NCBI GenBank assembly: GCA_030706605.1
Contig: JAUZOE010000002.1
Coordinates: 176,564 to 240,563, forward strand
Reading direction: 5' to 3'
Source: Bacteroidota bacterium
GTDB lineage: Bacteria > Bacteroidota > Bacteroidia > Chitinophagales > Chitinophagaceae
Length of the DNA: 64,000 nt
The position numbers were made by a program, and so were the translations under genes. The notes beneath the pieces were generated by a model, which ran no database searches, was not told the origin of the DNA, and worked only from the letters and a program-made list of their open reading frames with translations. Shown here piece after piece: positions 1-7,350 of this stretch. Position 1 is the first letter of the stretch, and each line of letters starts with the position of its first letter.

Positions 1-11
1 TGAACTTTTTG

Positions 12-41
12 GTTACTTTTTCTTTCAAGAGAAAAAGTAAC
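12..41. repeat. 12-bp inverted repeat, terminator-like hairpin
   Basis: A perfect 12-bp inverted repeat (arms 12-23 and 30-41) around a 6-nt loop, with T-rich and A-rich arms. It resembles a hairpin at the end of a transcription unit lying left of the window. No gene is visible between position 1 and 245, so the gene it would serve cannot be named. Confidence 0.5.
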
Positions 42-245
42 AAGCAATCCATTCATATACATATCGATCAATTGACAGACCAGGTATTTTAAGCTCAAAG
101 CTTTATCTGTGTCAGGCTAATCTTCATTTCATTTCTTAAAGACGATCATCTACCAAGTGGCCCTGTAAAAAAATTGTAAGCCCATTTTAAACTTAAAGAT
201 ATTGTACTCGTCATATGCTCAACGATCACCTTTAAAACAAAAGTT

Positions 246-350
246 ATGAAAAGTACAATTACATTAAACAACGCAGAATTACTGGGGTTAGCATTTATTT
301 TTAGTACCACTATTGCTTCTTTCGTGTATTCTATGATATATTTTGCTTAG
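246..350 (+). CDS. possible 34-residue hydrophobic small protein
   Basis: A short open frame starting with ATG at 246 and ending with TAG at 348. The peptide begins MKSTITLNNAELLGLAF and then runs hydrophobic to its end, which would suit a single membrane segment. There is no recognised family and no clear ribosome-binding site. It is the only coding candidate in the first 490 bases. It could equally be a chance frame in intergenic DNA. Confidence 0.25.
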   Translation: MKSTITLNNAELLGLAFIFSTTIASFVYSMIYFA

Positions 351-404
351 TACCTGTTTGGCCATTTTGTCACAGGTAACCAGGCCCCTTCAGAACTTCA
401 AAGA

Positions 405-445
405 AAGCCAGTCTTCTAAGATGTTACATCTTAGAAGACTGGCTT
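405..445 (-). terminator. strong hairpin terminator after the DUF2911 gene
   Basis: A perfect 19-bp inverted repeat (arms 405-423 and 427-445) with a 3-nt loop. On the minus strand the stem is followed by a short T-rich stretch. It sits 46 nt downstream of the DUF2911 stop codon at 491, so it most likely ends that transcript. The unusually long perfect stem may also stop transcription arriving from the plus strand. Confidence 0.7.
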
Positions 446-490
446 AAATGAATTTAAAATACCGACCCGTTATAAGTAAAAAGCCCGGAA

Positions 491-1030
491 TTATTTTATA
501 GAAACCGGCACTTTGAGATGTTCCCATTCAAGAGTAAACCCTTTTTTATCAACTACAAATTTCATCCGTTCATTGTAGCTTGAAGATTTCTCCGGCTTCA
601 CCGTTACCCGTAACACATCGTTAGCAGGATCTTCGGTTGTGACTCCTTCCCCTTTTATCCCCCATTGGCCGGTTTTGGAATTAAAAATGAATACCCATTC
701 TTTTTCTCCGGGGATAGTATATAAACTATATTTTCCGGCAGGCAGGGTTTTGCCTTCTACTTTAATCGCTTTATCGGTTTCGAACAAAGTAGCTTCGTTA
801 GCGCCTGTTCTCCATACCTTATCATAAGGAACCAGGCCACCCCATATGGTTCTTCCTTTTACTGCCGGGCTGCTGTAATTGATGGTAATGGTGGCACCCA
901 TCACTTTGCCTGTAGCAGTTGCGGGTGGGCTGGCTCGTTTTGATTTATCTGCCTGCGCCCAAATCAGTGAAGTTATGAGTAACCCGACCAGGGTTAATAA
1001 AAGCCCTTTTGAGAATATGATCTTTTTCAT
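491..1030 (-). CDS. DUF2911 family secreted protein
   Basis: The product has 179 residues and an N-terminal signal peptide (charged MKKIIFSKG, hydrophobic core, cleavage likely after LIWAQA). The rest matches the DUF2911 family seen in many Bacteroidota: SPAVKGRTIWGGLVPYDKVWRTGANEAT, a stretch typical of the family, lies around residues 54-81 (quoted only in part as PYDKVWRTGANEAT). The family has a beta-rich fold and no established biochemical role. The gene is monocistronic, with a hairpin terminator just downstream. Assignment to the family is firm, function unknown. Confidence 0.85.
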   Translation of the reverse strand: MKKIIFSKGLLLTLVGLLITSLIWAQADKSKRASPPATATGKVMGATITINYSSPAVKGRTIWGGLVPYDKVWRTGANEATLFETDKAIKVEGKTLPAGKYSLYTIPGEKEWVFIFNSKTGQWGIKGEGVTTEDPANDVLRVTVKPEKSSSYNERMKFVVDKKGFTLEWEHLKVPVSIK

Positions 1031-1278
1031 TGTATAATTAATTTACCGGTTTAAAAAAAATTTCCGGCTATAAAATTAGTGATTTCTGATCTGGTATTAG
1101 CAAAGAATAAGAAAGAAATAATCACAGCATTTGGAAGGCCTGACCAGGGAACTATGCCATTGATAACAATGGTAAAGATTAAACAAACTGCTACCATCAT
1201 GAGTTGGTAAATTGGGGACATTTAGATTATTTTTTGGATTTATGAAAGCAAGGTTGTTTAAATTGTAGTCAATATATT

Positions 1279-1962
1279 ATGTTCGAACAATTTGATACTC
1301 CCCCTGAAGTTAAGAAGGAAGTCCTTGATCAATACCTTGCTGATGGCTGGTACAGGATGGGGCCGGCTATCTTTACTACAGATTTTTTGTTTCACCATGG
1401 ACAGCTCTTCCTGGTTACATGGCTGAGGTATCATTTATCCATTTGGGAGCCTTCAAAATCTTTCCATAAGCTTGAAAAGCTAAACAAAGGTTTTACTATT
1501 GAGATAGTACCTTTTAGTATCACCGAGGCTCATGAAGCATTGTATAAAAAATATATTACTACCATGCCACCCGGAAGGGTAGAGTCACTGCAGGAATTAC
1601 TGTTTGGAAACACCCATGAAAATATCTATGAATCGCTTGTAATCCATCTTTATGACGGAAGTAATTTGGTGGGGGCAGGAGTTTTTGATATTGGCGAAAA
1701 AAGCGCAGCCGGCATTACCACTTTTTATGATCCTGCTTATAAAAAATACAGCCCCGGCAGGTACCTCATCTACCAGAAAATAGCCTATTGCAGGCAGCAT
1801 GGATACCATTATTTTTATCCCGGCTATTTTGCACCGGGTATCAAAGCTTTTGATTACAAGTTGGGTATGGCCAAAGAATCTATTGAGTTCTTTGACCGGC
1901 ACACTAAGGAATGGAGGACTATCAGTAATTTCAGGAAAGAGGATCTGCCGCTTCGCGGATGA
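1279..1962 (+). CDS. arginyl/leucyl-tRNA--protein transferase-like protein (Ate/Bpt superfamily)
   Basis: The product has 227 residues. Its C-terminal half shows the ATE_C hallmarks: TTFYDPAYKKYSPGRYLIY around residue 155, then YHYFYPGYFAPG and an FDYK-type sequence. This GNAT-like fold transfers an amino acid from aminoacyl-tRNA to a protein N-terminus. Ate and Bpt normally carry a cysteine cluster after the GWRRFG-like segment; here the matching stretch (GWYRMG then FTTDFLFHHGQ) has none. Substrate and amino acid therefore cannot be inferred. The gene stands alone. It could be an aminoacyl-transferase with altered regulation or a divergent homologue with another acyl donor. Confidence 0.75.
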   Translation: MFEQFDTPPEVKKEVLDQYLADGWYRMGPAIFTTDFLFHHGQLFLVTWLRYHLSIWEPSKSFHKLEKLNKGFTIEIVPFSITEAHEALYKKYITTMPPGRVESLQELLFGNTHENIYESLVIHLYDGSNLVGAGVFDIGEKSAAGITTFYDPAYKKYSPGRYLIYQKIAYCRQHGYHYFYPGYFAPGIKAFDYKLGMAKESIEFFDRHTKEWRTISNFRKEDLPLRG

Positions 1963-2538
1963 AAAATACCCCGAAGCTGGTATGTCCCCGGTTTATTTAA
2001 TTGCCAAAACACTTTAATCCAACTGATTAATTCCATCATTGTGGGGGAAATGCCTCCCTTATGTGCCCCTATAATTGCTAAAAATAGGGTCTGGAATGAC
2101 GATTCCTATGTACAGGTAAGCCCATACCATGGTATAGGAATCGTCATTCCTATGTATAGGTAAGCCCATACCATGGTATAGGAATCGTCATAAAGAGATA
2201 TAAGAATCATGATTATAAGGTATAAGAATCGCGATTTGTAATGTTCAGAAGTGGTATGGGCATTGCATAAAATGATAAATACTCGGTAATAATATGGGTC
2301 AATTTTAATATATTTGGGTATCTAATAGAAAGACTTACTGGAATTTAGATGCTACCTCCTAATATATGATTGACGGATTGAGTGGTAAATAGATATATTG
2401 CTGATGGAAATATAGACTATATGTAGTTGTATAAGTTACAACCTGGCTCAGATTTTACTTTGTAATATAACTCCGCCTCCGCCATGGTTCGTGGCACACG
2501 AAACGGGGCACAAGTTAAAATGTTTAAAAAACTATTAG
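1963..2538. other. 576-bp intergenic region with palindromic repeats
   Basis: No convincing coding frame. It contains the 44-bp tandem repeat and its degenerate continuation (2098-2240). Near 2483-2510 there is a short 6-bp hairpin (TTCGTG-gca-CACGAA) close to the start of the next gene. The rest is plain AT-rich sequence. Confidence 0.6.
2098..2240. repeat. tandem 44-bp palindromic repeat
   Basis: Two adjacent copies of a 44-bp unit (2102-2145 and 2146-2189) differ at only one base. Each unit is bounded by the inverted pair attcctat / ataggaat, and the first is preceded by gac so that gacgattcctat (2098-2109) pairs with ataggaatcgtc (2134-2145). Each unit also holds the palindrome CCATGG. 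Degenerate versions follow (gaatcatgatt, gaatcgcgatt) up to about 2240. The block can form several alternative hairpins. Confidence 0.8.
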
Positions 2539-3720
2539 ATGAGCTTTAAACTTCCCAAATTTCTGTCTGAGATAATTGATAATTTTACGATTGAAAAAGT
2601 TTTGGCTTGGTTGAAAGAAATGGTAAAATTTTATTTACTCCCAAAAAGTTTTTTTAAGACTTTTTACCAGAACAGTTTCAAAGAGCAATTAAACCAAATA
2701 ATATTTTACACTATATTTCAGGTGATTGTCGTTTGGCTGCTATTCACCGAATTCAGTGGTCAAGATGCTTTTAGAATTGTTCTGGTAGTGGCAATAACAA
2801 GCATACCATTTTCAATTGCAAACTTGTTAAGCTTTTATTTGGTAAGCAAATCTAAATTTAATACATGGAAAATAATTTCATGTATTTATCTAATCTGGCT
2901 TCTACTCACTACTCCAAGTGTATTTTTTTTAAGTATATACCTTTCGTCAGAAAATTATTTGTTTTATACTATTAGTAACGTCGTGAATGCGACAGCTTTT
3001 TTTTATTCCCTGTTTTTGATCTGGCATGTTTTTTTTGATCGTGGATTGAAAATTATTTTAGGCTATGTTTTAAACATTATCATTTTGAATTTCTCATTTC
3101 TATTATTTTCTATTTTATTTTTTGATTCTTATTCAAAAATCAAAACTTCAGATCCTATAGTTGAAGAATTGACCGAAAACTCAAGCGAACTAAAAGGTCT
3201 TCCGGGTATCCCAACTACTTTTATTGAGGAGACAAATTTAACTTCCCACATGAGTACCAAGATGATTACTTTAATTAGTAATGATTCAATTCTATACCAA
3301 AATCTAAATAATATTGAGGTTTATAAAGAGATGGTTAAAGACAATAAACAATATTTAGACAGTGTTATCCCGCTAAGTCATTTCAGAAGGAATAAGGTGA
3401 TCTTAAAAGAGTTCTTAAAATACAACAATAACTTAGAAAATTTTTTTTCTAACCCGGCTTGTGATACATGCCTGATCAAGCATATCGTATATTACAATCC
3501 AAATGACAGTTCAAATGTGATCGATGAAAAAGAATATGTGATCGATAAATCCTATACCCAACCATTAAAGGATTTTCAGAAAAAAATAAAAGATTTATCT
3601 GAATTGTACAATATTGCAAACTATCCTGGTACAATAACTTCATTTCTTCTTGAGCCCTCGATATTGTTGGCTAAAATAATCGGTTTAAAAAGTGATGTAA
3701 GAATAACCTTTGGTTTTTAA
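2539..3720 (+). CDS. hypothetical integral membrane protein
   Basis: The product has 393 residues. About five hydrophobic segments fill residues 50-200, giving a polytopic membrane domain, and the C-terminal half (about 205-393) is polar and lysine/asparagine-rich, with a CDTCL cysteine pair near residue 311. The membrane part vaguely recalls Yip1-like proteins, but no motif confirms that. The gene is visibly more AT-rich than its neighbours and sits between repeats, suggesting recent acquisition. Downstream lies one copy of the interspersed repeat. I do not recognise the family. Confidence 0.7.
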   Translation: MSFKLPKFLSEIIDNFTIEKVLAWLKEMVKFYLLPKSFFKTFYQNSFKEQLNQIIFYTIFQVIVVWLLFTEFSGQDAFRIVLVVAITSIPFSIANLLSFYLVSKSKFNTWKIISCIYLIWLLLTTPSVFFLSIYLSSENYLFYTISNVVNATAFFYSLFLIWHVFFDRGLKIILGYVLNIIILNFSFLLFSILFFDSYSKIKTSDPIVEELTENSSELKGLPGIPTTFIEETNLTSHMSTKMITLISNDSILYQNLNNIEVYKEMVKDNKQYLDSVIPLSHFRRNKVILKEFLKYNNNLENFFSNPACDTCLIKHIVYYNPNDSSNVIDEKEYVIDKSYTQPLKDFQKKIKDLSELYNIANYPGTITSFLLEPSILLAKIIGLKSDVRITFGF

Positions 3721-3743
3721 CCCGAAAGGCGCGGATATCAGGA

Positions 3744-3826
3744 TTTCAGCCTCCGTGTGTTCCCTATCTTTCGCAATCCCAAATGTCGTTTATTAGGTTG
3801 GAAGCATGAACACCTGTAAGGGATAA
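3744..3826. repeat. interspersed repeat, copy A
   Basis: An 83-bp element that starts with tttcagcctcc and ends around acacctgtaagggataa. It shares with copies B (4920-5042) and C (6464-6554) the blocks TTTCAGC, TATCTTTCGCAA or its variant CTTTCTTTCGCAAG, AGGTTGGAAGC and GAACACCTG(C/T)AAGGG. It lies between two convergent genes. All three copies have the same orientation. Confidence 0.8.
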
Positions 3827-3874
3827 CGTTCTTCATTTTTTTATTGTAAGAGAATAAATTCAAAGGATTTTTAA

Positions 3875-4795
3875 TCAGAAACCCCAGCTTTTCATCACCT
3901 CCAAATCTTCCTTCGAGCAATCAAGCGGCGATATTCCCTGGTAAGATTCCTGCTCGATAATAAATTCTGTGGTGCCGCCTTTTTGCCTGAAGACATCAAC
4001 AATTTCTTTTACCGGTAAAATGCCTTTGCCTAAAACAGTGCTTTCATAATTATCATCCATTTCGCCTTTGTCTTTAGATTTGATTTCATCTTTGACATGC
4101 ATGCTGGCAAATCTTCCCGGATGTTTTTTTACGATTTCCAAAGCCCTTCCGCCTGCGCCGTACATATTGCCGATATCTATTTGTTGCAACACCAGGTCAG
4201 GATCGGTTTTGTCCAAAATAATATCATAAATCAGCTTGCCATTCAAAGAATATTTAAATTCAAAATCGTGGTTATGATAACCAAATTTTAATCCTGATTT
4301 TTTACACAATTCACCTGATTTATTGAACACATCCAAAAACGCCAGCAGGTCATCATAATTTTGACGAAGGCTCTCATCAAGCCACGGACTGATTACATAC
4401 ATCTCTCCTACTATCGCTGCGTCTTCAACGGTTTGCTTCCACACATCTGTAAAATCTTTGGTGGTAGCATTCCAGTCTTTGGCCGACATAACAGTATGGC
4501 CGCTCGGCATATAAAGGCCAAGATCGTCCAATACCTTTTTGAAATCTGCAGCAGAATAGCCATAAAATTTTCTGTCAATATAGTTGGCATGTTCTACATT
4601 CTTGTAGCCCATTGCAGCCAATTGTTTCAGCGTACCCAGCGGATCGGTTTTCATATCATCACGTACCGAATATAATTGTATACCCAATATATGGTCTGTA
4701 GCTTTTTTACGGGCAAAAATTGAGTCGGGCAATAACATAGTTCCTGCAAGAGCGATGGAACTGTTGACGAGAAATTTTCTCCTGGTTAGTTTCAT
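3875..4795 (-). CDS. sugar phosphate isomerase/epimerase family protein with Tat-type leader
   Basis: The open frame extends to 4906, but the ATG at 4795 begins MKLTRRKFLVNSSIALAG, a twin-arginine-like export signal, so this start (306 residues) is preferred. The mature part is a xylose-isomerase-like TIM barrel: GIQLYSVRDD near the N-terminus, GYKNVEHA, FGYHNHDFEF, QIDIGNM and FIIEQESY near the end, which supply the usual metal ligands (E, D, H). Such Bacteroidota proteins are thought to act on sugars in the periplasm. Substrate unknown. It is monocistronic and flanked on both sides by interspersed repeats. Confidence 0.85.
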   Translation of the reverse strand: MKLTRRKFLVNSSIALAGTMLLPDSIFARKKATDHILGIQLYSVRDDMKTDPLGTLKQLAAMGYKNVEHANYIDRKFYGYSAADFKKVLDDLGLYMPSGHTVMSAKDWNATTKDFTDVWKQTVEDAAIVGEMYVISPWLDESLRQNYDDLLAFLDVFNKSGELCKKSGLKFGYHNHDFEFKYSLNGKLIYDIILDKTDPDLVLQQIDIGNMYGAGGRALEIVKKHPGRFASMHVKDEIKSKDKGEMDDNYESTVLGKGILPVKEIVDVFRQKGGTTEFIIEQESYQGISPLDCSKEDLEVMKSWGF

Positions 4796-4919
4796 GGTTA
4801 GTTGATTTTGTGATGATAGATTAAGAAGATGATTTGCGAAAAAACAAAGCGTTAAAGAAGCACCGCTAAATTTTCTACCAATAAATTTAAAGAAGTTTCT
4901 TAACAACTCACTATAGAAT

Positions 4920-5042
4920 TTTCAGCCTCCTCTGGGTGTTCCCTTTCTTTCGCAAGCCATATCATCCACTCGTGCGAGACAGGGGCGTTACAGACCTTAT
5001 CGTTTAATAGGTTGGAAGCAGGAGAACACATGCAAGGGGTAA
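4920..5042. repeat. interspersed repeat, copy B
   Basis: A 123-bp copy of the repeat also seen at 3744-3826 and 6464-6554. It begins TTTCAGCCTCC, has CTTTCTTTCGCAAGCC, and ends with AGGTTGGAAGCAGGAGAACA and a CAAGGGGTAA tail. It is longer than the others because of an extra stretch of roughly 35 bp (about 4967-5002) between the two conserved halves. It lies upstream of the unknown gene at 5112. Confidence 0.8.
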
Positions 5043-5111
5043 ATTCACCTTACGACAATAAAGAATTACAATATTTTGACAATTGGTTCGTTATAAAAAA
5101 AAACCGATGTT

Positions 5112-5756
5112 ATGATAGTTCCTAATATGTCATTACCCGAAATCAGGAAATCAGTATTCGAAGATTTTGCCTGCGAGATAAAAAATAAGTTACAGTCCAT
5201 TAAAGTTACCCACCAAAGTAAATGGATAAGAAACGGAAGAAAGGATTTTGTAGAAACAATTCCCGTTACTGTCAAAAGCAAAAATAACTGGCGCATAACG
5301 GTTGCCTGCAATAATAAAGGTGTAACTGCCAATCCTTATCTTATTTCGTATAACAACATTGGCATCACCGCTTCTCATGTTCCTTTAGATCTTGTTTCTA
5401 TGCCGTTGATGCATTTTAACACCCATTTTTTTAAACGCTACAGGGAGCGGGCAATGATTGCTATTGAAAGGCCCCAGGATCTTATAAAATATTTTTTCAG
5501 AAAGAACGTCGTTCTTTTACCTTGCTATTTCCCCCGCAAGGATGGCACTCAGCAGCTCTTTACTCCTTTGGCGGGAGGTCTGGGGCTGGGCAATTATTAT
5601 GAGGAATCTAATATATGCGAATTCAAAACATTTGTGGATAACAGCTTGTTGGGGGAAAACCAGAAAGAGGATATCCGTAATATATGGATGGAGACTCTTA
5701 ATGATATGATGACTGAGATAAACAGACGTCTCAATAAGAAGCAAGGCCGCCGATAG
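5112..5756 (+). CDS. hypothetical cytosolic protein
   Basis: The product has 214 residues, no signal peptide and no membrane segment. The sequence is basic and mixed alpha/beta, with the stretches HFNTHFFKRYRERAM (near residue 100) and CYFPRKDGTQQLFTPLAGG (near 142). The HFFKRYRER helix could contact nucleic acid, but this is only an impression. I do not recognise a family. Flanking DNA holds repeats and gene remnants. The start at ATG 5112 fits; a second ATG follows five codons later. Confidence 0.65.
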   Translation: MIVPNMSLPEIRKSVFEDFACEIKNKLQSIKVTHQSKWIRNGRKDFVETIPVTVKSKNNWRITVACNNKGVTANPYLISYNNIGITASHVPLDLVSMPLMHFNTHFFKRYRERAMIAIERPQDLIKYFFRKNVVLLPCYFPRKDGTQQLFTPLAGGLGLGNYYEESNICEFKTFVDNSLLGENQKEDIRNIWMETLNDMMTEINRRLNKKQGRR

Positions 5757-5887
5757 CCCGGAAATTTCAGGCGCAATAGCACAAGTAACACCCAACCGCA
5801 GATTTCTATGTCTGGCCTGCCTGGCCAAGTTTCTGACCAATGCCCCACTCCACTATTGGCCTTTAGGTTTGTATTATATGGTTTATA

Positions 5888-6214
5888 TCACTCCTTCTTT
5901 TTCTGCAGTATATCATTATAAGCCGACAAAAGAGCCTCCTGCACAAATTCTTTTGCTACTTTGTTCAACTCAAATGTTGTAGCCCCTTTTTCGCCCCACT
6001 TGTTTGGAACCGGGTAAATGTTTACCGGATCCATTTTACAAAAGATCACCTGCTCTTCAGGAGCCAGGAATATGTTTGCGGTATTGTTCGCGGATAAGTA
6101 AGTCGCAAACATTCGTTTACCAATTATGTTAAACCCAATTCTATCGAAATGAGGTTTTTGCCCAGTCCCGGGAAATGAAAGGGCCATTTCTGCAAATGCT
6201 TCGCTGGGTATCAT
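5888..6214 (-). CDS. MmcQ/YjbR family protein
   Basis: The product has 108 residues and matches the small YjbR (CyaY-like fold) family: ALSFPGTGQKPHFDRIGF at the N-terminus, then GKRMFATY, and a KWGEKGATTFEL segment typical of the C-terminal half. Length is normal for the family, whose members are often described as putative DNA-binding proteins without biochemical proof. The gene lies immediately downstream of a degenerate region with a glycosidase remnant and repeat copy C, but is itself intact. Confidence 0.85.
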   Translation of the reverse strand: MIPSEAFAEMALSFPGTGQKPHFDRIGFNIIGKRMFATYLSANNTANIFLAPEEQVIFCKMDPVNIYPVPNKWGEKGATTFELNKVAKEFVQEALLSAYNDILQKKKE

Positions 6215-6369
6215 TTGTTTGTTTAAAATTGCGGCAACCCACTATGTGTTTGCGCCGTGGTGGAACCAGAAAAATAATAAACCTAATATAATACAAAAGA
6301 TCAATAGAGTTTCTTAGTGGAGCATTTGGCCGCTGGTTTTTATTACAAAATCCCAACTCCTGCAAAATT

Positions 6370-6465
6370 ACTTTCATTTCTTTCGCCCTAAAGTTTTGAT
6401 GAAACTCCAAGCCTCCGTTTTGATCACTTCGTCTGGTTTTCAATAACCGGTTATCTGCATAGATT
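6370..6465 (-). pseudogene. remnant of the 3' end of a six-hairpin glycosidase gene
   Basis: These 96 bp match 7367-7462, the last codons of the glycosidase gene, with 5 differences, in the same orientation. In frame they still encode YADNRLLKTRRSDQNGG and the following FHQNFRAKEMKV, but the upstream part of the gene is missing: the homology stops exactly where interspersed repeat copy C begins. On the other side the frame continues into unrelated sequence. It is a truncated duplicate, not a functional gene. Confidence 0.85.
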
Positions 6466-6554
6466 TCAGCAGCTGTAGGTATTTTCTTTCTTTCGCAAGC
6501 CCATATCAAGACAGTTAATCAGGTTGGAAGCCGGGGAACACCTGCAAGGGGTAA
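6464..6554. repeat. interspersed repeat, copy C
   Basis: A 91-bp copy of the repeat also present at 3744 and 4920. It has TTTCAGC at its left end, CTTTCTTTCGCAAGCCCATA in the middle, and AGGTTGGAAGCCGGGGAACA followed by CCTGCAAGGGGTAA at its right end. Its left edge abuts, with a 2-bp overlap, the glycosidase gene remnant at 6370-6465, marking a rearrangement junction. Confidence 0.8.
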
Positions 6555-6599
6555 GATGAGGATTTGCAGGTAAGCCCCAGCGTAGCGGAAGTTGCTTTC

Positions 6600-6987
6600 T
6601 TAAGCACTGTTTTTGACAACATGACTATTAAGCCATTGAATGATTCCTTCAAGTTGAGTTTGGCCGGAAGCAATGCTTATTACGAATGCATATTTTTCTT
6701 CCTGGCTTGCGATAATATCGAAGCCATTCATTATCAATTAATAAAATTCTCATAAGCACATAACCTGTCCTTTTATTACCATCGATGAAAGGATGGTTAA
6801 TTAGAATACTTTCAATTAAAGAAGCAGCTTTATGAAGCGGTGTTGGGTGAAGGTCTTTATCATCAAAAGTTTGAAACGGTCTTGCTAAGGCTGATTCTAA
6901 TGCCGGCAAGTCTCTAATTCCATGAGAACCTCCAAATGTATCTATAAGTGTTTTATGAATTTCTTTAACTTCCTGTATTAAGATCAT
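6600..6987 (-). pseudogene. doc: Fic/Doc-family toxin, frameshifted by a 4-bp duplication
   Basis: The N-terminal part reads as a Doc-type death-on-curing protein with an intact Fic motif HPFIDGNKRTG near residue 64. After codon 85 or so the frame is broken. The plus-strand sequence cattcatt at 6725-6732 is a 4-bp tandem duplication. Removing one copy gives DNGFDIIASQEEKYAF and continues to a stop at 6600-6602, for 127 residues, the normal Doc length. As it stands translation ends at 6649 after 112 residues with a foreign tail. The antitoxin gene overlaps its start by 4 bp. The active-site motif survives, so a residual product is possible. Confidence 0.8.
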
Positions 6988-7268
6988 TGAGCAAGTTTGG
7001 CTAATAATTCTTTGTCTTCGGACAAGATTTTGTTTAGCGAAGCGGTAAAAGGAGTCCTAACTTCCTTGTTTGTATCTAATTCTTTAAGAAAGACAAGAAG
7101 TTCACCCAAAGCTTTATCTGAAAAGTGGTCCAGAACTTTGCTAATTTCATCTTTAATTTCTTCCTTGGACATTGTTGCAAAATTGATAATCGAATTTACA
7201 GCTTTTTTGGAATTAAAGGCTCCAATACTAATACAGCCACTACCATCAGTTTTTCTATGAATCTCCAT
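6984..7268 (-). CDS. antitoxin-like protein paired with the Doc-type toxin
   Basis: The open frame has 94 residues. The segment from the internal methionine at 7172 (MSKEEIKDEISKVLDHF, then ALGELLVFLKELD) looks like the helical small antitoxins found before Doc genes in Bacteroidota. The end of the frame (FTASLNKILSEDKELL) could form the toxin-neutralising helix. It overlaps the toxin start by 4 bp, implying translational coupling. A TATATTTG box (7276-7283, minus strand) lies only 8 bp before the first ATG, so the mRNA may start near 7269 and the internal start at 7172 is a serious alternative. Partner assignment rests on position and size. Confidence 0.65.
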   Translation of the reverse strand: MEIHRKTDGSGCISIGAFNSKKAVNSIINFATMSKEEIKDEISKVLDHFSDKALGELLVFLKELDTNKEVRTPFTASLNKILSEDKELLAKLAQ

Positions 7269-7350
7269 TCCTTTTCAAATATAAATCAATTTAGAAAGGA
7301 TTCTAAGTAAAGCCTTACAATTATTGGGGAGCGTTTATTGAAAAATTTCC

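Noticed and set aside
2098..2240. CRISPR array
   Set aside because: The tandem units are directly adjacent with no spacers, only two are well conserved, and no cas gene is near.
3738..3920. 60-residue minus-strand protein
   Set aside because: It lies within repeat copy A and the end of the isomerase gene in another frame.
6141..6509. 122-residue minus-strand protein
   Set aside because: It combines the glycosidase remnant, part of repeat copy C and out-of-frame YjbR sequence, so it is not a gene.
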